A stretch of DNA of 64,000 nucleotides, from contig JBDTPN010000012.1 in NCBI GenBank assembly GCA_039932715.1, positions 1 through 64,000 on the forward strand, in the 5' to 3' direction. Positions 9,268 through 17,474 of this stretch are shown here, in pieces. Numbering within the stretch: position 1 is the stretch's first letter; every line of letters begins with the position of its first letter. The notes under the pieces are model-generated. The model worked only from the letters and a program-made list of their open reading frames with translations, was not told where the DNA came from and searched no databases. Position numbers and translations under genes: made by a program. This stretch comes from ZC4RG30 sp039932715 (GTDB lineage: Bacteria; Pseudomonadota; Gammaproteobacteria; Steroidobacterales; Steroidobacteraceae).

Positions 9268-11048
9268 AGCATTTCTTCCCAGCTGCGACTCAGGCGCAGC
9301 GCGCTGTTGATGATGCCCACCATGCTATAGGTCTGCGGAAAGTTGCCCCACAGCTCGCCGGTCGCCGGCGCAATGTCTTCGGACAACAATCCAAGTCGCG
9401 TACGTCGTGATAGCAACCGTTCAAACAAGGCGCGCGCCTCTTCCACCTGGCCGCAACCATGCAGTGCATTCACATACCAGAAGGCGCAGATCGCGAACGA
9501 CGTCTGCGGCTCACCGAAGTCATCAGCATGTCGGTAGCGGAACAGCAGATCGCCGTGCCGCAACTCACGCCCTATCGTGGCTACCGTTGCGACGAAACGC
9601 GGATCATCTGCGGCAATGAGGCCGAGTTCCGGCAGCAGCAGTGTCGAGGCATCAAGATCAGAGCCACCGAGGGTTGAGGCGAAGGCCGCGCGACTTTCAT
9701 TCCAGGCCCGCGTTAGGATGCGGCTGCGCATGTTCTGTGCCGTGGGACGCCAGCGTGCCGCACTGGCGGGATCGCCGATACGGTTCGCGATGCGCACCAG
9801 CCTGTCGCAGCCGGCCCAGGACATGGCTGCCGAGAATGTATGCACTTGCTGCGTGCCGCGTAATTCCCAGGGGCCCGCGTCGGGCAGTTCGTACATCGAA
9901 CTCGCGTGTTCGCCCAGCAGTTGCAGCCGATCAAATAGCGTTTTGTCGCCTCTTGATACCAGGCGCGCATCGAAGAACAGCTGGGTTGCTGCCAGGATGA
10001 CTGATCCGTAGACGTCATGCTGATTCTGCACGGCCGCATCGTTGCCAATGCGCACCGGGCCCATTCCGCGGTACCCCTGCAGGGATGGGACCGGGTATTC
10101 TTCGAGTCGCGGCTCGCCGCTGATGCTGTAGAGCGGCTGCAGTGCGCCAGCACTATTGCTCGAAACTATGTTGTCGATGAAATGCAGAAAGGCTTCCATC
10201 GTGCCTGTAACCCCGAGGCGATTCATTGCCTGAATCACAAAGTAGCTGTCGCGCAACCAGCAATAGCGATAGTCCCAATTGCGGCCGGAATCCGGCGCTT
10301 CCGGAATCGAGGTGGTAAGCGCGGCAAGCAGCGCCCCGGTGTCTTCGTAGGTGCATAGCTTGAGCGTGATCGCGGCCCGGATTACCGCTTCCTGCCATTC
10401 GCAGGGAATCGATAGTGTCCGCACCCAGTCCTGCCAGTAAATCCGTGTCTCTGCGAGCATGGAGCCAAGCAGTGATGCAAGGGACTCTTCCACGGTCTCG
10501 TCCGGACCCAGCAGAAAGTGCACCGGACGGTCCAGCACCACGTAGCGTCCCTCTTCGATTGCAGTGAGTGAGAAGTCGGTGGTGACGCGGTAGCCCACGT
10601 CGCGGGAACGAAAGCTCTGGTGGCTGGACCCCCCCAGGGTCGGCGCCGCACGCTGGCCATAGCAGCGCGTCGGGGATAAGACTATGCGCACCGCAGGCCG
10701 GCCGACTGCGGGTTCCACAATTCGTGCCAGCGACATCGGCCGGAACATGCGGCCGCGGCTCCGGAAACGGGGGCAGAAGTCGACAATGCGTAACGCTGCC
10801 CCCTGCGTATCGTGCAGTATGGTCTCGACAATCGCAGTGTTTGACAAATAACGTTGTTCGCTGCGGGCAAAGTTGGCCATTTCGATCGCGAACCGCCCCA
10901 CCCCTTCGGCGGGCGAAAGCAGCGCGGAAAATACCGGGTCGCCATCGGGTCGAGGCAGGCAGCACCAGACAATTGCGCCGCGCTCATCGAGCAGTGCCGA
11001 TATCTGACAATTGCCAATGACCGCCAGTTCGAGGTTTACCGCGTGCAT
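9264..11048 (-). CDS. Glycoside hydrolase family 15 protein (glucoamylase/trehalase-like)
   Basis: The protein has 594 residues from the ATG at 11048, which has GAGG just upstream; a GTG at 11078 is the alternative. It begins with the GH15 N-terminal domain (LELAVIGNCQISALLDERGAIVWC). The (alpha/alpha)6 catalytic barrel has the signatures NWDYRYCWLRDSYFVIQAM and LLSEDIAPATGELWGNFPQ, including the expected acidic residues. GH15 enzymes release glucose from alpha-glucans, and some actinobacterial members are trehalases. Lying between otsB and otsA, it could recycle trehalose or act on a related glucoside. It overlaps otsB by 13 bases and otsA by four. Confidence 0.88.
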   Translation of the reverse strand: MHAVNLELAVIGNCQISALLDERGAIVWCCLPRPDGDPVFSALLSPAEGVGRFAIEMANFARSEQRYLSNTAIVETILHDTQGAALRIVDFCPRFRSRGRMFRPMSLARIVEPAVGRPAVRIVLSPTRCYGQRAAPTLGGSSHQSFRSRDVGYRVTTDFSLTAIEEGRYVVLDRPVHFLLGPDETVEESLASLLGSMLAETRIYWQDWVRTLSIPCEWQEAVIRAAITLKLCTYEDTGALLAALTTSIPEAPDSGRNWDYRYCWLRDSYFVIQAMNRLGVTGTMEAFLHFIDNIVSSNSAGALQPLYSISGEPRLEEYPVPSLQGYRGMGPVRIGNDAAVQNQHDVYGSVILAATQLFFDARLVSRGDKTLFDRLQLLGEHASSMYELPDAGPWELRGTQQVHTFSAAMSWAGCDRLVRIANRIGDPASAARWRPTAQNMRSRILTRAWNESRAAFASTLGGSDLDASTLLLPELGLIAADDPRFVATVATIGRELRHGDLLFRYRHADDFGEPQTSFAICAFWYVNALHGCGQVEEARALFERLLSRRTRLGLLSEDIAPATGELWGNFPQTYSMVGIINSALRLSRSWEEML

Positions 11049-11818
11049 TTGCCTCGGGATTCTGCGTCTGCGAAGCACCGTAGCCAGGCGCGTACCGCCT
11101 TGGGGTGCTCCAGGTGCCAGCGAGCGAGCACCAGCTCGCCCACCGAGATGTCCACTCCGCCGTGCCGGCGCACGGCCCCGAACCCGTCGCAGTCGGTCCG
11201 GTCATCACCTATGTATATGGGAGTCAGGCCAGCGAATGGGTCCTCCTTCATGTAAGCCTCAATGGCGGTGGCCTTGTTTTGAGCAGCCGGCTTGATCTCG
11301 ATGACGCAGTTGCCCTCCAATAACTCGAACTCTGACTCAAGCCCGCGGATACATTGGCGCATCGCGTCAGCCGCAATTTCAGCTGCACCGGGCGCACCCC
11401 GGAAATGCACGGCGAGCGCCGCCCCCTTATCCTCGATCAGCAGCCCTGGATGGACCTGCGCCAATTTCTCGAGCCGATCGCGAGCCGCGTCGAGTCGTGC
11501 GCGCGGCACTGTCGGACGATGCACGTTGCCCTGCGCGCAACGTCGCTCGAACCCGTGGATGCCCGCCATTGGAATATTCAGGGGAGCGAACATGCGATCC
11601 AGGTCCGCGAGTGGACGACCGCTGATGATTGCCAGCGCCCCACCCAGATGTGAGTGCACGCGGCTCAGCAGGACGATCAGTTCGTCGTCAATCCGCACGT
11701 CTGTGGGCAGAGGCTGCAGATCAGCCAGAGTTCCATCAACGTCGAGGAACAGGCAAGTGCGTCTCGTCTGGAAATTGCACGGCTCAGGTGCCGGCATATG
11801 CAGGTGTGAATCAGTCAT
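11036..11818 (-). CDS. otsB: Trehalose-6-phosphate phosphatase
   Basis: The protein has 260 residues from the ATG at 11818. It belongs to the HAD superfamily: the nucleophile motif FLDVDGTLAD is near residue 25, motif II IISGRP near 70, a lysine in QNKATAIEAY, and the acidic motif YIGDDRTDCDGF near 205. It removes phosphate from trehalose-6-phosphate to give trehalose. It is the first gene of the operon. No clear Shine-Dalgarno sequence precedes the ATG, and the promoter-like TATAAT lies only 13-18 bases upstream, so the mRNA may be nearly leaderless. Upstream in-frame starts would run through the operator and were rejected. Confidence 0.9.
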   Translation of the reverse strand: MTDSHLHMPAPEPCNFQTRRTCLFLDVDGTLADLQPLPTDVRIDDELIVLLSRVHSHLGGALAIISGRPLADLDRMFAPLNIPMAGIHGFERRCAQGNVHRPTVPRARLDAARDRLEKLAQVHPGLLIEDKGAALAVHFRGAPGAAEIAADAMRQCIRGLESEFELLEGNCVIEIKPAAQNKATAIEAYMKEDPFAGLTPIYIGDDRTDCDGFGAVRRHGGVDISVGELVLARWHLEHPKAVRAWLRCFADAESRGKCTR

Positions 11819-11821
11819 GTA

Positions 11822-11855
11822 GTTGAGTAGATTATATGATTGAATAGATTCAATC
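11822..11855. promoter_or_regulatory. Palindromic operator (two tandem copies) between otsB and marR
   Basis: Bases 11838-11855 are a perfect inverted repeat, GATTGAAT-AG-ATTCAATC. A degenerate second copy at 11822-11837 (GTTGAGTAGATTATAT) matches the 16-base core of the first (11839-11854) at 12 of 16 positions and is offset by 17 bases. The pair lies in the short AT-rich gap between the divergent otsB and marR genes. This is the usual place and symmetry for a MarR dimer operator, and the divergent MarR protein is the obvious candidate ligand (inference). Confidence 0.6.
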
Positions 11856-11857
11856 AA
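11831..11857 (-). promoter_or_regulatory. Putative otsB promoter
   Basis: On the minus strand, TTGATT (11857-11852) and TATAAT (11836-11831) are separated by 15 bases, slightly shorter than the 16-18 optimum. Initiation about seven bases past TATAAT would fall near 11824, giving a leader of only a few bases before the otsB ATG at 11818. The palindromic operator covers both elements, so binding there should block transcription. Confidence 0.45.
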
Positions 11858-11923
11858 ATGGCAATCGGGGCGCGTCTGACGGGCTGCGTTTGCGATCACG
11901 GCAAACCCTTCCTAGAATTCCAC

Positions 11924-12442
11924 ATGGTTGAGACAAGCCGGCCGACGGGCACCAGGTCCCGTGCAAAGCGCGAGCAAGCGGCATTGCTGCTGGCCCGCAC
12001 GCTCGTCGACCGTACGCGCTCACTGTATCGGGAGCTGGAACAGAGCACCGGCGCACCCGTGCAGGCGCATCGCGCACTGGCCGGTATTGCAGCCGAGCCT
12101 GGCATTCAGTCTTCACAGCTGGCGAACTTGCTCGGAATGCAGCGCTCCGCTGTCAGCCATCTTTTGAAGACGCTTGCCCAGCAGGGCTGGATCGAACGGC
12201 GGCGCAGTGGCGATGATCAGCGCTCCGTGCATCTGTTCGTCACGCAGACCGGTAATGGCGTAGTGGGATCTACGGCGGGTCGCGTGGTGGGTGTGTTGCA
12301 GAGTGCAGTGGAACAGCTGGACAACACCCAGCTGGCGGAGCTGGAGCGTTCACTGCAGGCGCTATTGCCCTATATCGCGCCGCCGGCGCCGGGGATGCGC
12401 CCAGCTTCACGCGGGCGTCCAGCGCGCACGACTACCCGCTGA
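11924..12442 (+). CDS. MarR-family transcriptional regulator
   Basis: The protein has 172 residues from the ATG at 11924. A dimerising helix (RTRSLYRELEQSTGAPV) is followed by the winged helix-turn-helix at about residues 60-115: QSSQLANLLGMQRSAVSHLL, then a wing with the MarR-type ERRRSGDDQRSVHLFVT. The basic C-terminal tail (RGRPARTTTR) is short. MarR proteins are usually repressors released by a small ligand. It is divergent from the otsB operon across a palindromic site, so control of trehalose genes and of itself is likely. In-frame upstream starts overlap the operator and were rejected. Confidence 0.85.
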   Translation: MVETSRPTGTRSRAKREQAALLLARTLVDRTRSLYRELEQSTGAPVQAHRALAGIAAEPGIQSSQLANLLGMQRSAVSHLLKTLAQQGWIERRRSGDDQRSVHLFVTQTGNGVVGSTAGRVVGVLQSAVEQLDNTQLAELERSLQALLPYIAPPAPGMRPASRGRPARTTTR

Positions 12443-12470
12443 ATCGACTTGCCCCCTGATTCAGCCAGGA

Positions 12471-14498
12471 TCAGAACTTGTAATTGACCGATGCGTATCC
12501 GGCGCGCCCAGTCGTACCGTACTGATAGCCTGCACGGTAATCCGCATCGAACAGGTTTTCCACGCGGGCGGACACAGACACCTTGTCGGTGATGTCGTAA
12601 GCGGCACGGATATCCACCAGCGTGAACTGGTCCAAGGTCACGCGTTCGGCAGGAAAGGTGTCGAAATTCATGTCGTAGCTCTTGCCGGAATAACGCACCG
12701 CAAGGGTGGTGGTCAGTCGTACCGGCCACTTGTAGCTCAGTGAGAGGTTGGCGGCGTCGTCCGGGCGGCGTAGCAAGCGCTGACCTTCGGTGGCCGCACC
12801 CGGTGACTCATCTGTGGCCTCCATGTGCGTGAAATTGGCCTCCAGGGTCAGCTCCGATAGCGGCTGCAGCATGGCCTGCAGTTCGAAACCCTTGCTGCGA
12901 GCCCTTGCCGTGTTCGAGTAGTAGCCGAAAGGCGAATGCCCCGGCGCGCCGCATATTGAGTTTCCATCATCCGGACAATTGGAAAATGAAATCAGGTCGG
13001 TCGACGTGCGGTCAAAGTAGATGGCCGACACCATGGCGCGGTTATCCATGAACTTCTGCTCCACGCCCAGATCCCAGCCTTGTGACGATTCGGGTTTGAG
13101 ATCCTGGTTGGCATACGGACTATACAGCTGATAGAGGGTCGGTGCCTTGAACCCCTGCCCCCAACTGCCGCGCAGCATCGTGCCGGTGCCTATCGCCCAG
13201 GCCGCAGCAACCTGCACACTGTTGTGCGAACCGAAAGTGTCGTGATCGTCGTAGCGGTCACCCGCGGTCAACGTCAGTCCGGTCACCACTTCCGCCTGCA
13301 ACTGCATATAGATGCTGTCAATCGAGGCTTCCACGTGTTGCGGTTCCGAGTCACTGTTCATCGCAGATTTTTCGTGTTGCGCACCGAACACCACCTGCCA
13401 GGCCTCGTTGATCTTCCAGGTGCCCTGGTATTCAACGCGATTGTTCTTGCCCTTGAATTGACCCAGGTCGATCACGTTTGTGCCGTCATGCAGATAGGCG
13501 CCGCGGTCATTGTCGGTGTACTGGTAGGCAATCCGGTTGTGCAATGCGCCGCCAGCCAGCGCGAAGTTCAGTCCGCCGTAGCCGATCCAGGTGGTGGTGG
13601 TGCCGAAGTCACCCTCGTCGGCGAAGGTGTAATTGGGTGGCGGAAAACCATCGTAGTGAGACTTGCTGTCCGCGTAATAGCCGCGCACATCGAGGGAAAC
13701 ATCAGGCGTGAATGCAAATCCGAACTTGCCCGTGAAGGTTGAATTGCGAAAAGGATCTGTCTCCGTGCCAGCGTCATAGGACGATACGCCATCGGTGTCG
13801 TAGTAGGCGCCGGCCAGTCGAAAGCTGGCACGGTCAAACTGCTCGCCCACGCCTGCGCTCAGCTGCCTGGTGCTCATGGAACCCAGCTCGGCCTCTACAT
13901 TGACTGCCAGTGCGCCCTGTGGCTCGCGCGTAATGATGTTGACCACGCCGCCCATGGCCTGGCTGCCATACAGTGTGGACTGCGGACCCCGCAGGATCTC
14001 GATGCGGCCGATGTCGCCCACCAGAAGATTGCCGAAGTCAAAACCGCCGCCGGTGGAGGACGGATCATTGATCTGAACACCGTCGATCAGCACCAGAGTC
14101 TGGTCGGATTCCGCACCGCGGATGCGCACTGAGGTCTGCGTTCCGGGACCGCCATTGCGGGTTACATTGACCCCCGGGGTTGTGGCCAGCAGGTCCGCGA
14201 CGACAATTGCCTGGCTTTCCACAATCTTCGGCTCATTGAGGACGGTGACCGAGCTGCCCACTTTGTGAGCCCCGACCGGAGTGCGGTTCGCTACAACGAT
14301 TACCGGCTCCATCTCCGAATCTGATGACGGCGTGGTCGCCTGTGCCGCATTAAATGGAAGCATCATTGCAGCGGCGACGGCCAATGGGCGAAGGCAGATC
14401 ATCCCGAGATGATTCAAGGATGATCTGAACCTGAAATCGGCCTGTGTGGGGGGCGGTGCGAGCGGCGCATTCGCCGCTGTTGGAGTTTCGACGTGCAT
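12471..14498 (-). CDS. btuB: TonB-dependent vitamin B12 receptor BtuB-like
   Basis: The protein has 675 residues from the ATG at 14498, which has a GAGGGA Shine-Dalgarno sequence inside a hairpin; a second possible start is the ATG at 14402, where the signal peptide core begins. The TonB box resembles EPVIVVANRTP. It is followed by a plug domain (SVRIRGAESDQTLVLIDGVQINDPS and IEILRGPQSTLYGSQAMGGVVNI) and a beta-barrel ending in aromatic Phe (YASVNYKF). It should carry cobalamin across the outer membrane. The cobalamin riboswitch upstream supports the substrate independently of similarity. A distal B12 uptake or synthesis operon is not visible here. Confidence 0.92.
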   Translation of the reverse strand: MHVETPTAANAPLAPPPTQADFRFRSSLNHLGMICLRPLAVAAAMMLPFNAAQATTPSSDSEMEPVIVVANRTPVGAHKVGSSVTVLNEPKIVESQAIVVADLLATTPGVNVTRNGGPGTQTSVRIRGAESDQTLVLIDGVQINDPSSTGGGFDFGNLLVGDIGRIEILRGPQSTLYGSQAMGGVVNIITREPQGALAVNVEAELGSMSTRQLSAGVGEQFDRASFRLAGAYYDTDGVSSYDAGTETDPFRNSTFTGKFGFAFTPDVSLDVRGYYADSKSHYDGFPPPNYTFADEGDFGTTTTWIGYGGLNFALAGGALHNRIAYQYTDNDRGAYLHDGTNVIDLGQFKGKNNRVEYQGTWKINEAWQVVFGAQHEKSAMNSDSEPQHVEASIDSIYMQLQAEVVTGLTLTAGDRYDDHDTFGSHNSVQVAAAWAIGTGTMLRGSWGQGFKAPTLYQLYSPYANQDLKPESSQGWDLGVEQKFMDNRAMVSAIYFDRTSTDLISFSNCPDDGNSICGAPGHSPFGYYSNTARARSKGFELQAMLQPLSELTLEANFTHMEATDESPGAATEGQRLLRRPDDAANLSLSYKWPVRLTTTLAVRYSGKSYDMNFDTFPAERVTLDQFTLVDIRAAYDITDKVSVSARVENLFDADYRAGYQYGTTGRAGYASVNYKF

Positions 14499-14501
14499 TT
14501 G

Positions 14502-14539
14502 TGTTGATTCCCTCGAACGAGGGCACACGGGGATCAACA
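14502..14539 (-). promoter_or_regulatory. Hairpin masking the btuB ribosome binding site
   Basis: In the mRNA sense the outer stem pairs TGTTGAT (14539-14533) with ATCAACA (14508-14502). The inner stem pairs CCCTC with GAGGG around a GTTC loop. The GAGGG strand is the Shine-Dalgarno sequence of btuB, about ten bases before its ATG. This is a plausible expression platform by which the cobalamin riboswitch blocks translation. Confidence 0.55.
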
Positions 14540-14649
14540 AGCAGCAAAGTGAAGGAATGCGCGTGGACTGGCGCCAACTCCCGCAACGTGCCGCCTGCTC
14601 CTCCCACGAGAGCCCGACAGACTTTGCACCTGCGGGTCTTACCCGATCA

Positions 14650-14878
14650 GGCGGCTGCGGCAGGTCTTCGGACTCTCGGGCAATGGCGGGCTTCCGAAGC
14701 CTGGCCTGGTCTACTGGGCACACTTCCCACAGATATTATTATCTGCAGTGTTTTCGTGCCGTTCGTTCCCGATCACCGCTGCGGGGCAGTTCCGGATTTC
14801 TTCCTCAGGAAGTCACCGGATTCCCTATTAAGCCCGCCCAACCACTACAGGTTGGGCCAGGCACCGCTGGCGGCCAAA
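14650..14878 (-). promoter_or_regulatory. Cobalamin riboswitch upstream of btuB
   Basis: On the minus strand the conserved elements appear in the expected order: GCCAGCGGTGCC near 14872, GCTTAATAGGGAATCCGGTG around 14835, AACTGCCCCGCAGCGGTGA around 14785, and finally AGTCCGAAGACCTGCCG at about 14675-14658. This is the standard layout of the AdoCbl-class aptamer. It lies 150 bases upstream of the btuB start, after the end of the PQQ dehydrogenase gene. It should reduce btuB expression when cobalamin is plentiful. Exact ends are approximate. Confidence 0.93.
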
Positions 14879-14952
14879 AGATATTGCGGAACCCTGGTCA
14901 GGTCAAGATCCCTGTGTAAGCGCATGCGTTCTGCAATTCTCCGCCTTCCACC

Positions 14953-17061
14953 CTACTGGTGCGCTGCGGGCGCCGGTGGTGCTGGAGGTGGTGGTGGCGC
15001 GCCAGGAGGACCGAAACCGGGGCGCGGCGGATTCTTCTTGAGATCGTTGGCGCGCAATGTAAGGTAAGAACGAATCGCTTCCGCATCCTGCGCCGACAGC
15101 GACTTGTTGAAAGGCATCATGCCGTTCTCCCTGAGCGCGCCGTCGATCACGATGGCCTTGAACAGCGCCGGATTGTTGAGCGCCACGGTGTAGTTGAGAT
15201 CCGGGTAGCCGGTGAACATGCGGCCGCCTTCATGGCAACCGGTGCAGCTGCGCTCGTAGACGTCCTGCCCATGCTTGTGCAGAACATCGTCGCCGAAGTT
15301 TTCCGGCGGGTTGAGCACCTGCGGCGCCTGCGGCGCCGCAGGCGGCATTAGCACCTTGCCGCCGATCCTGTAGACCAGCAGGTGGTTGGTGCCATTGGCT
15401 GCAGCGAAGCCCGTGCTTGCGGAAGAAATCGCCGCAATGTACTGCACGCCGTCAAGGGAATAGCTCACCGGGCCTGGCACCACATTTCCCTGCGTGGGCG
15501 TCGACCAGATGATTTCGCCGGTATCGGCGCGCAGTGCAGAAAGTTTCTGCCCGGCGGTGCCCTGGAACACGAGGTTGCCGGCCGTGGTCAACGTGCCGGC
15601 GCTGCCGCTGGCCTGGCGCTGAGTCCAGGCAACCTTGCGCTTCACGGGATCCCAGGCCACAAGGTAAGAGCCCGCGTCTTTGAGCACCGGCCGTACCATC
15701 GACGCGTCTGGTTTCTTGGACAGGCTCACATCCACCAGCTGATTGCCCAGGATCTTGCTGCCCTTCTCGGCAACAAAGGATCCGACGCCGTAACTGGCGG
15801 GAATATAGATCAACCCGGTGTTGGGGTTGTAGGACTGCGAAGACCAGGCATGCGCTCGCGATGGCACTATGTAAAAACCCTTCCCGGTTTTGCCGTAATC
15901 GGCATCCGGATTCATGATGGGTTTCCAGTTGTCCTTCTCGTCAAAACCCGTGGCCCAGTTGATGCTTGGCACGAACGGATCTGCCGACACCACCTTGCCC
16001 GTGGCCACTTCGATGACGTACATCACCCCGTTCTTGGGTGCCTGCATCACCACGTGCTTCTTTTGGCCGGCCACGACGATGTCGGCCACGGTCAGAGGCG
16101 AGGTGCTGTCGTAATCGAACCCTTCCTTTGGTGTGGTCTGGTAATGCCATTTGTATTTGCCGGTTTTCGCATCCAGTGCAACGATGGAAGCGATGAACAG
16201 GTTGTCGCCGCCCTCGGGCGAACGCAGATTCGCCGGCCAGGGAATGCCATTGCCGGTACCGAAGATCACTGAATCGGTTTGTGGATCGTAAAGTATGCCG
16301 TCCCACACGGTGCCGCCGCCGCCGGCCTTCCACCATTCGCCGCTCCAGGTCTTGGCGGCCATGGGCATCACACTGTCGGATGCCGCATGGTCGGGGCCCT
16401 TGGCCGGATTGCCGGGTACGGTCCAGAAGCGCCACAGTGCTTTTCCGGTCTCGGCATCGTGCGCCGCGAGAAAGCCGCGCGTATAGAACTCACCGCCGCC
16501 TTCACCGATGAATACGATGCCGTTGCCAATGCGCGGTGCGCCGGTGATGGAATAGGCCATGGCCGGATCCGTCACCTGCACATCCCAGACTTTCTTGCCG
16601 CTCTTGGCGTTCACGGCCACCAGCCGGCCATCCAGGGTCGCCCAGATGATCTTGCCGTTCCAGTAGGCCACGCCCCGGTTCGAAATGTTGCAGCACAGGG
16701 AGGCGCCGGCGATTTCTCGCGGCACGGAAGGGTCGAACTTCCAAAGCTGCTTGCCGGTCCTGGCGTCGAAGGCGTAGACCTTGCTCCACGGCGTGGTGAC
16801 ATACATGCGTCCGTCGATGACCAGCGGCGTGCTCTGGTAGCCGCCACGCTCGGCAAGATTCGTGAACCACGCCAGGCCCAGCTGGCTGACATTACCTGCG
16901 TCGACCTGGGTCAACGGGCTGTAGCGTTGTTCGGCGGCATCGCGTCCATGACTGGCCCAATCGCCACCGGCATCCTGGCGCGAGTTGTTGCTCGCCGCCA
17001 TGCATGCCGCACCGCCGATCGCAAGCGCAGCACTCACCACAGTCAATAGAAGACGTCGCAT
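14953..17061 (-). CDS. PQQ-dependent quinohemoprotein dehydrogenase with lanthanide-type signature
   Basis: The protein has 702 residues from the ATG at 17061, with GGGGG as Shine-Dalgarno and a signal peptide (MRRLLLTVVSAALAIGGA). The PQQ propeller has the vicinal Cys123-Cys124 pair (SLCCN), GTGNG near 290 and the catalytic Asp316. Position 318 is also Asp (FDYDST, codons at 16116-16108). The extra Asp two residues on is the known marker of lanthanide-using XoxF/ExaF/PedH enzymes. A C-terminal cytochrome c domain has SCTGCHE and a proline-rich tail. It should oxidise an alcohol or aldehyde in the periplasm. The marker has mostly been tested in enzymes without fused heme, so metal use is a prediction. 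Confidence 0.88.
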   Translation of the reverse strand: MRRLLLTVVSAALAIGGAACMAASNNSRQDAGGDWASHGRDAAEQRYSPLTQVDAGNVSQLGLAWFTNLAERGGYQSTPLVIDGRMYVTTPWSKVYAFDARTGKQLWKFDPSVPREIAGASLCCNISNRGVAYWNGKIIWATLDGRLVAVNAKSGKKVWDVQVTDPAMAYSITGAPRIGNGIVFIGEGGGEFYTRGFLAAHDAETGKALWRFWTVPGNPAKGPDHAASDSVMPMAAKTWSGEWWKAGGGGTVWDGILYDPQTDSVIFGTGNGIPWPANLRSPEGGDNLFIASIVALDAKTGKYKWHYQTTPKEGFDYDSTSPLTVADIVVAGQKKHVVMQAPKNGVMYVIEVATGKVVSADPFVPSINWATGFDEKDNWKPIMNPDADYGKTGKGFYIVPSRAHAWSSQSYNPNTGLIYIPASYGVGSFVAEKGSKILGNQLVDVSLSKKPDASMVRPVLKDAGSYLVAWDPVKRKVAWTQRQASGSAGTLTTAGNLVFQGTAGQKLSALRADTGEIIWSTPTQGNVVPGPVSYSLDGVQYIAAISSASTGFAAANGTNHLLVYRIGGKVLMPPAAPQAPQVLNPPENFGDDVLHKHGQDVYERSCTGCHEGGRMFTGYPDLNYTVALNNPALFKAIVIDGALRENGMMPFNKSLSAQDAEAIRSYLTLRANDLKKNPPRPGFGPPGAPPPPPAPPAPAAHQ

Positions 17062-17139
17062 GGAAACCCCCGAAGCCGATTTGTTGGCCAATATCCCGAA
17101 GAATAACCGATTGCACCCCACGCGGTTAATACGTCCTGG

Positions 17140-17418
17140 TCAGGGCAGCCGATACCATGTCGAGGCTTTGTCCAGGTCGAACGTAGTGATGATGCGATTG
17201 AGGTGTACGTAGATGAAATTCTGCCCCGGCGCGCTCCCCCAGTGCCCCAACAGCATGTGCTTGATGTCAGTAAGCGCCAGCGGACGCGTCAACAGGGATT
17301 TCGCCTGCAGATAGAGCTGGCCCACTGACAGATAATTGGCTGCACGCCAATACGTGTCCAATCGCTCAAGCAAGTCGGTGTCAAGTGTGTGCGCGGGTGC
17401 AGTCATGGCGTGCGCCAT
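17140..17418 (-). pseudogene. Phosphoketolase N-terminal remnant
   Basis: The frame encodes about 92 residues. Its body (LDTYWRAANYLSVGQLYL, then LLGHWGSAPGQNFIYVHLNR) matches the opening of xylulose-5-phosphate/fructose-6-phosphate phosphoketolase, normally about 790 residues. The match stops at FDLDK, and the thiamine-diphosphate region that should follow is absent. Only about 80 bases separate it from the PQQ gene start, so no frameshifted continuation can fit. It is most likely a deletion remnant. Alternatively it is a retained small domain with a new role, since the frame has no internal stop and the conserved residues look intact. Confidence 0.7.
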
Positions 17419-17445
17419 TGTAGCGTTACTCGGGAAGGGTATAGT
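17418..17445 (+). promoter_or_regulatory. Possible promoter of the type III PKS cluster
   Basis: TTGTAG (17418-17423) and TATAGT (17440-17445) are spaced by 16 bases, 30 bases upstream of the polyketide synthase ATG. Both hexamers are imperfect, so this is a modest sigma-70 candidate. It overlaps the start of the divergent phosphoketolase remnant. Confidence 0.35.
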
Positions 17446-17474
17446 CAAAGTGCTCCGCAACATCAAGGATGGAA

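Noticed and set aside
14499..14723. N-terminal extension of btuB up to 14723
   Set aside because: It would translate part of the cobalamin riboswitch and the Shine-Dalgarno hairpin. The ATG at 14498 has a Shine-Dalgarno sequence inside the control hairpin.
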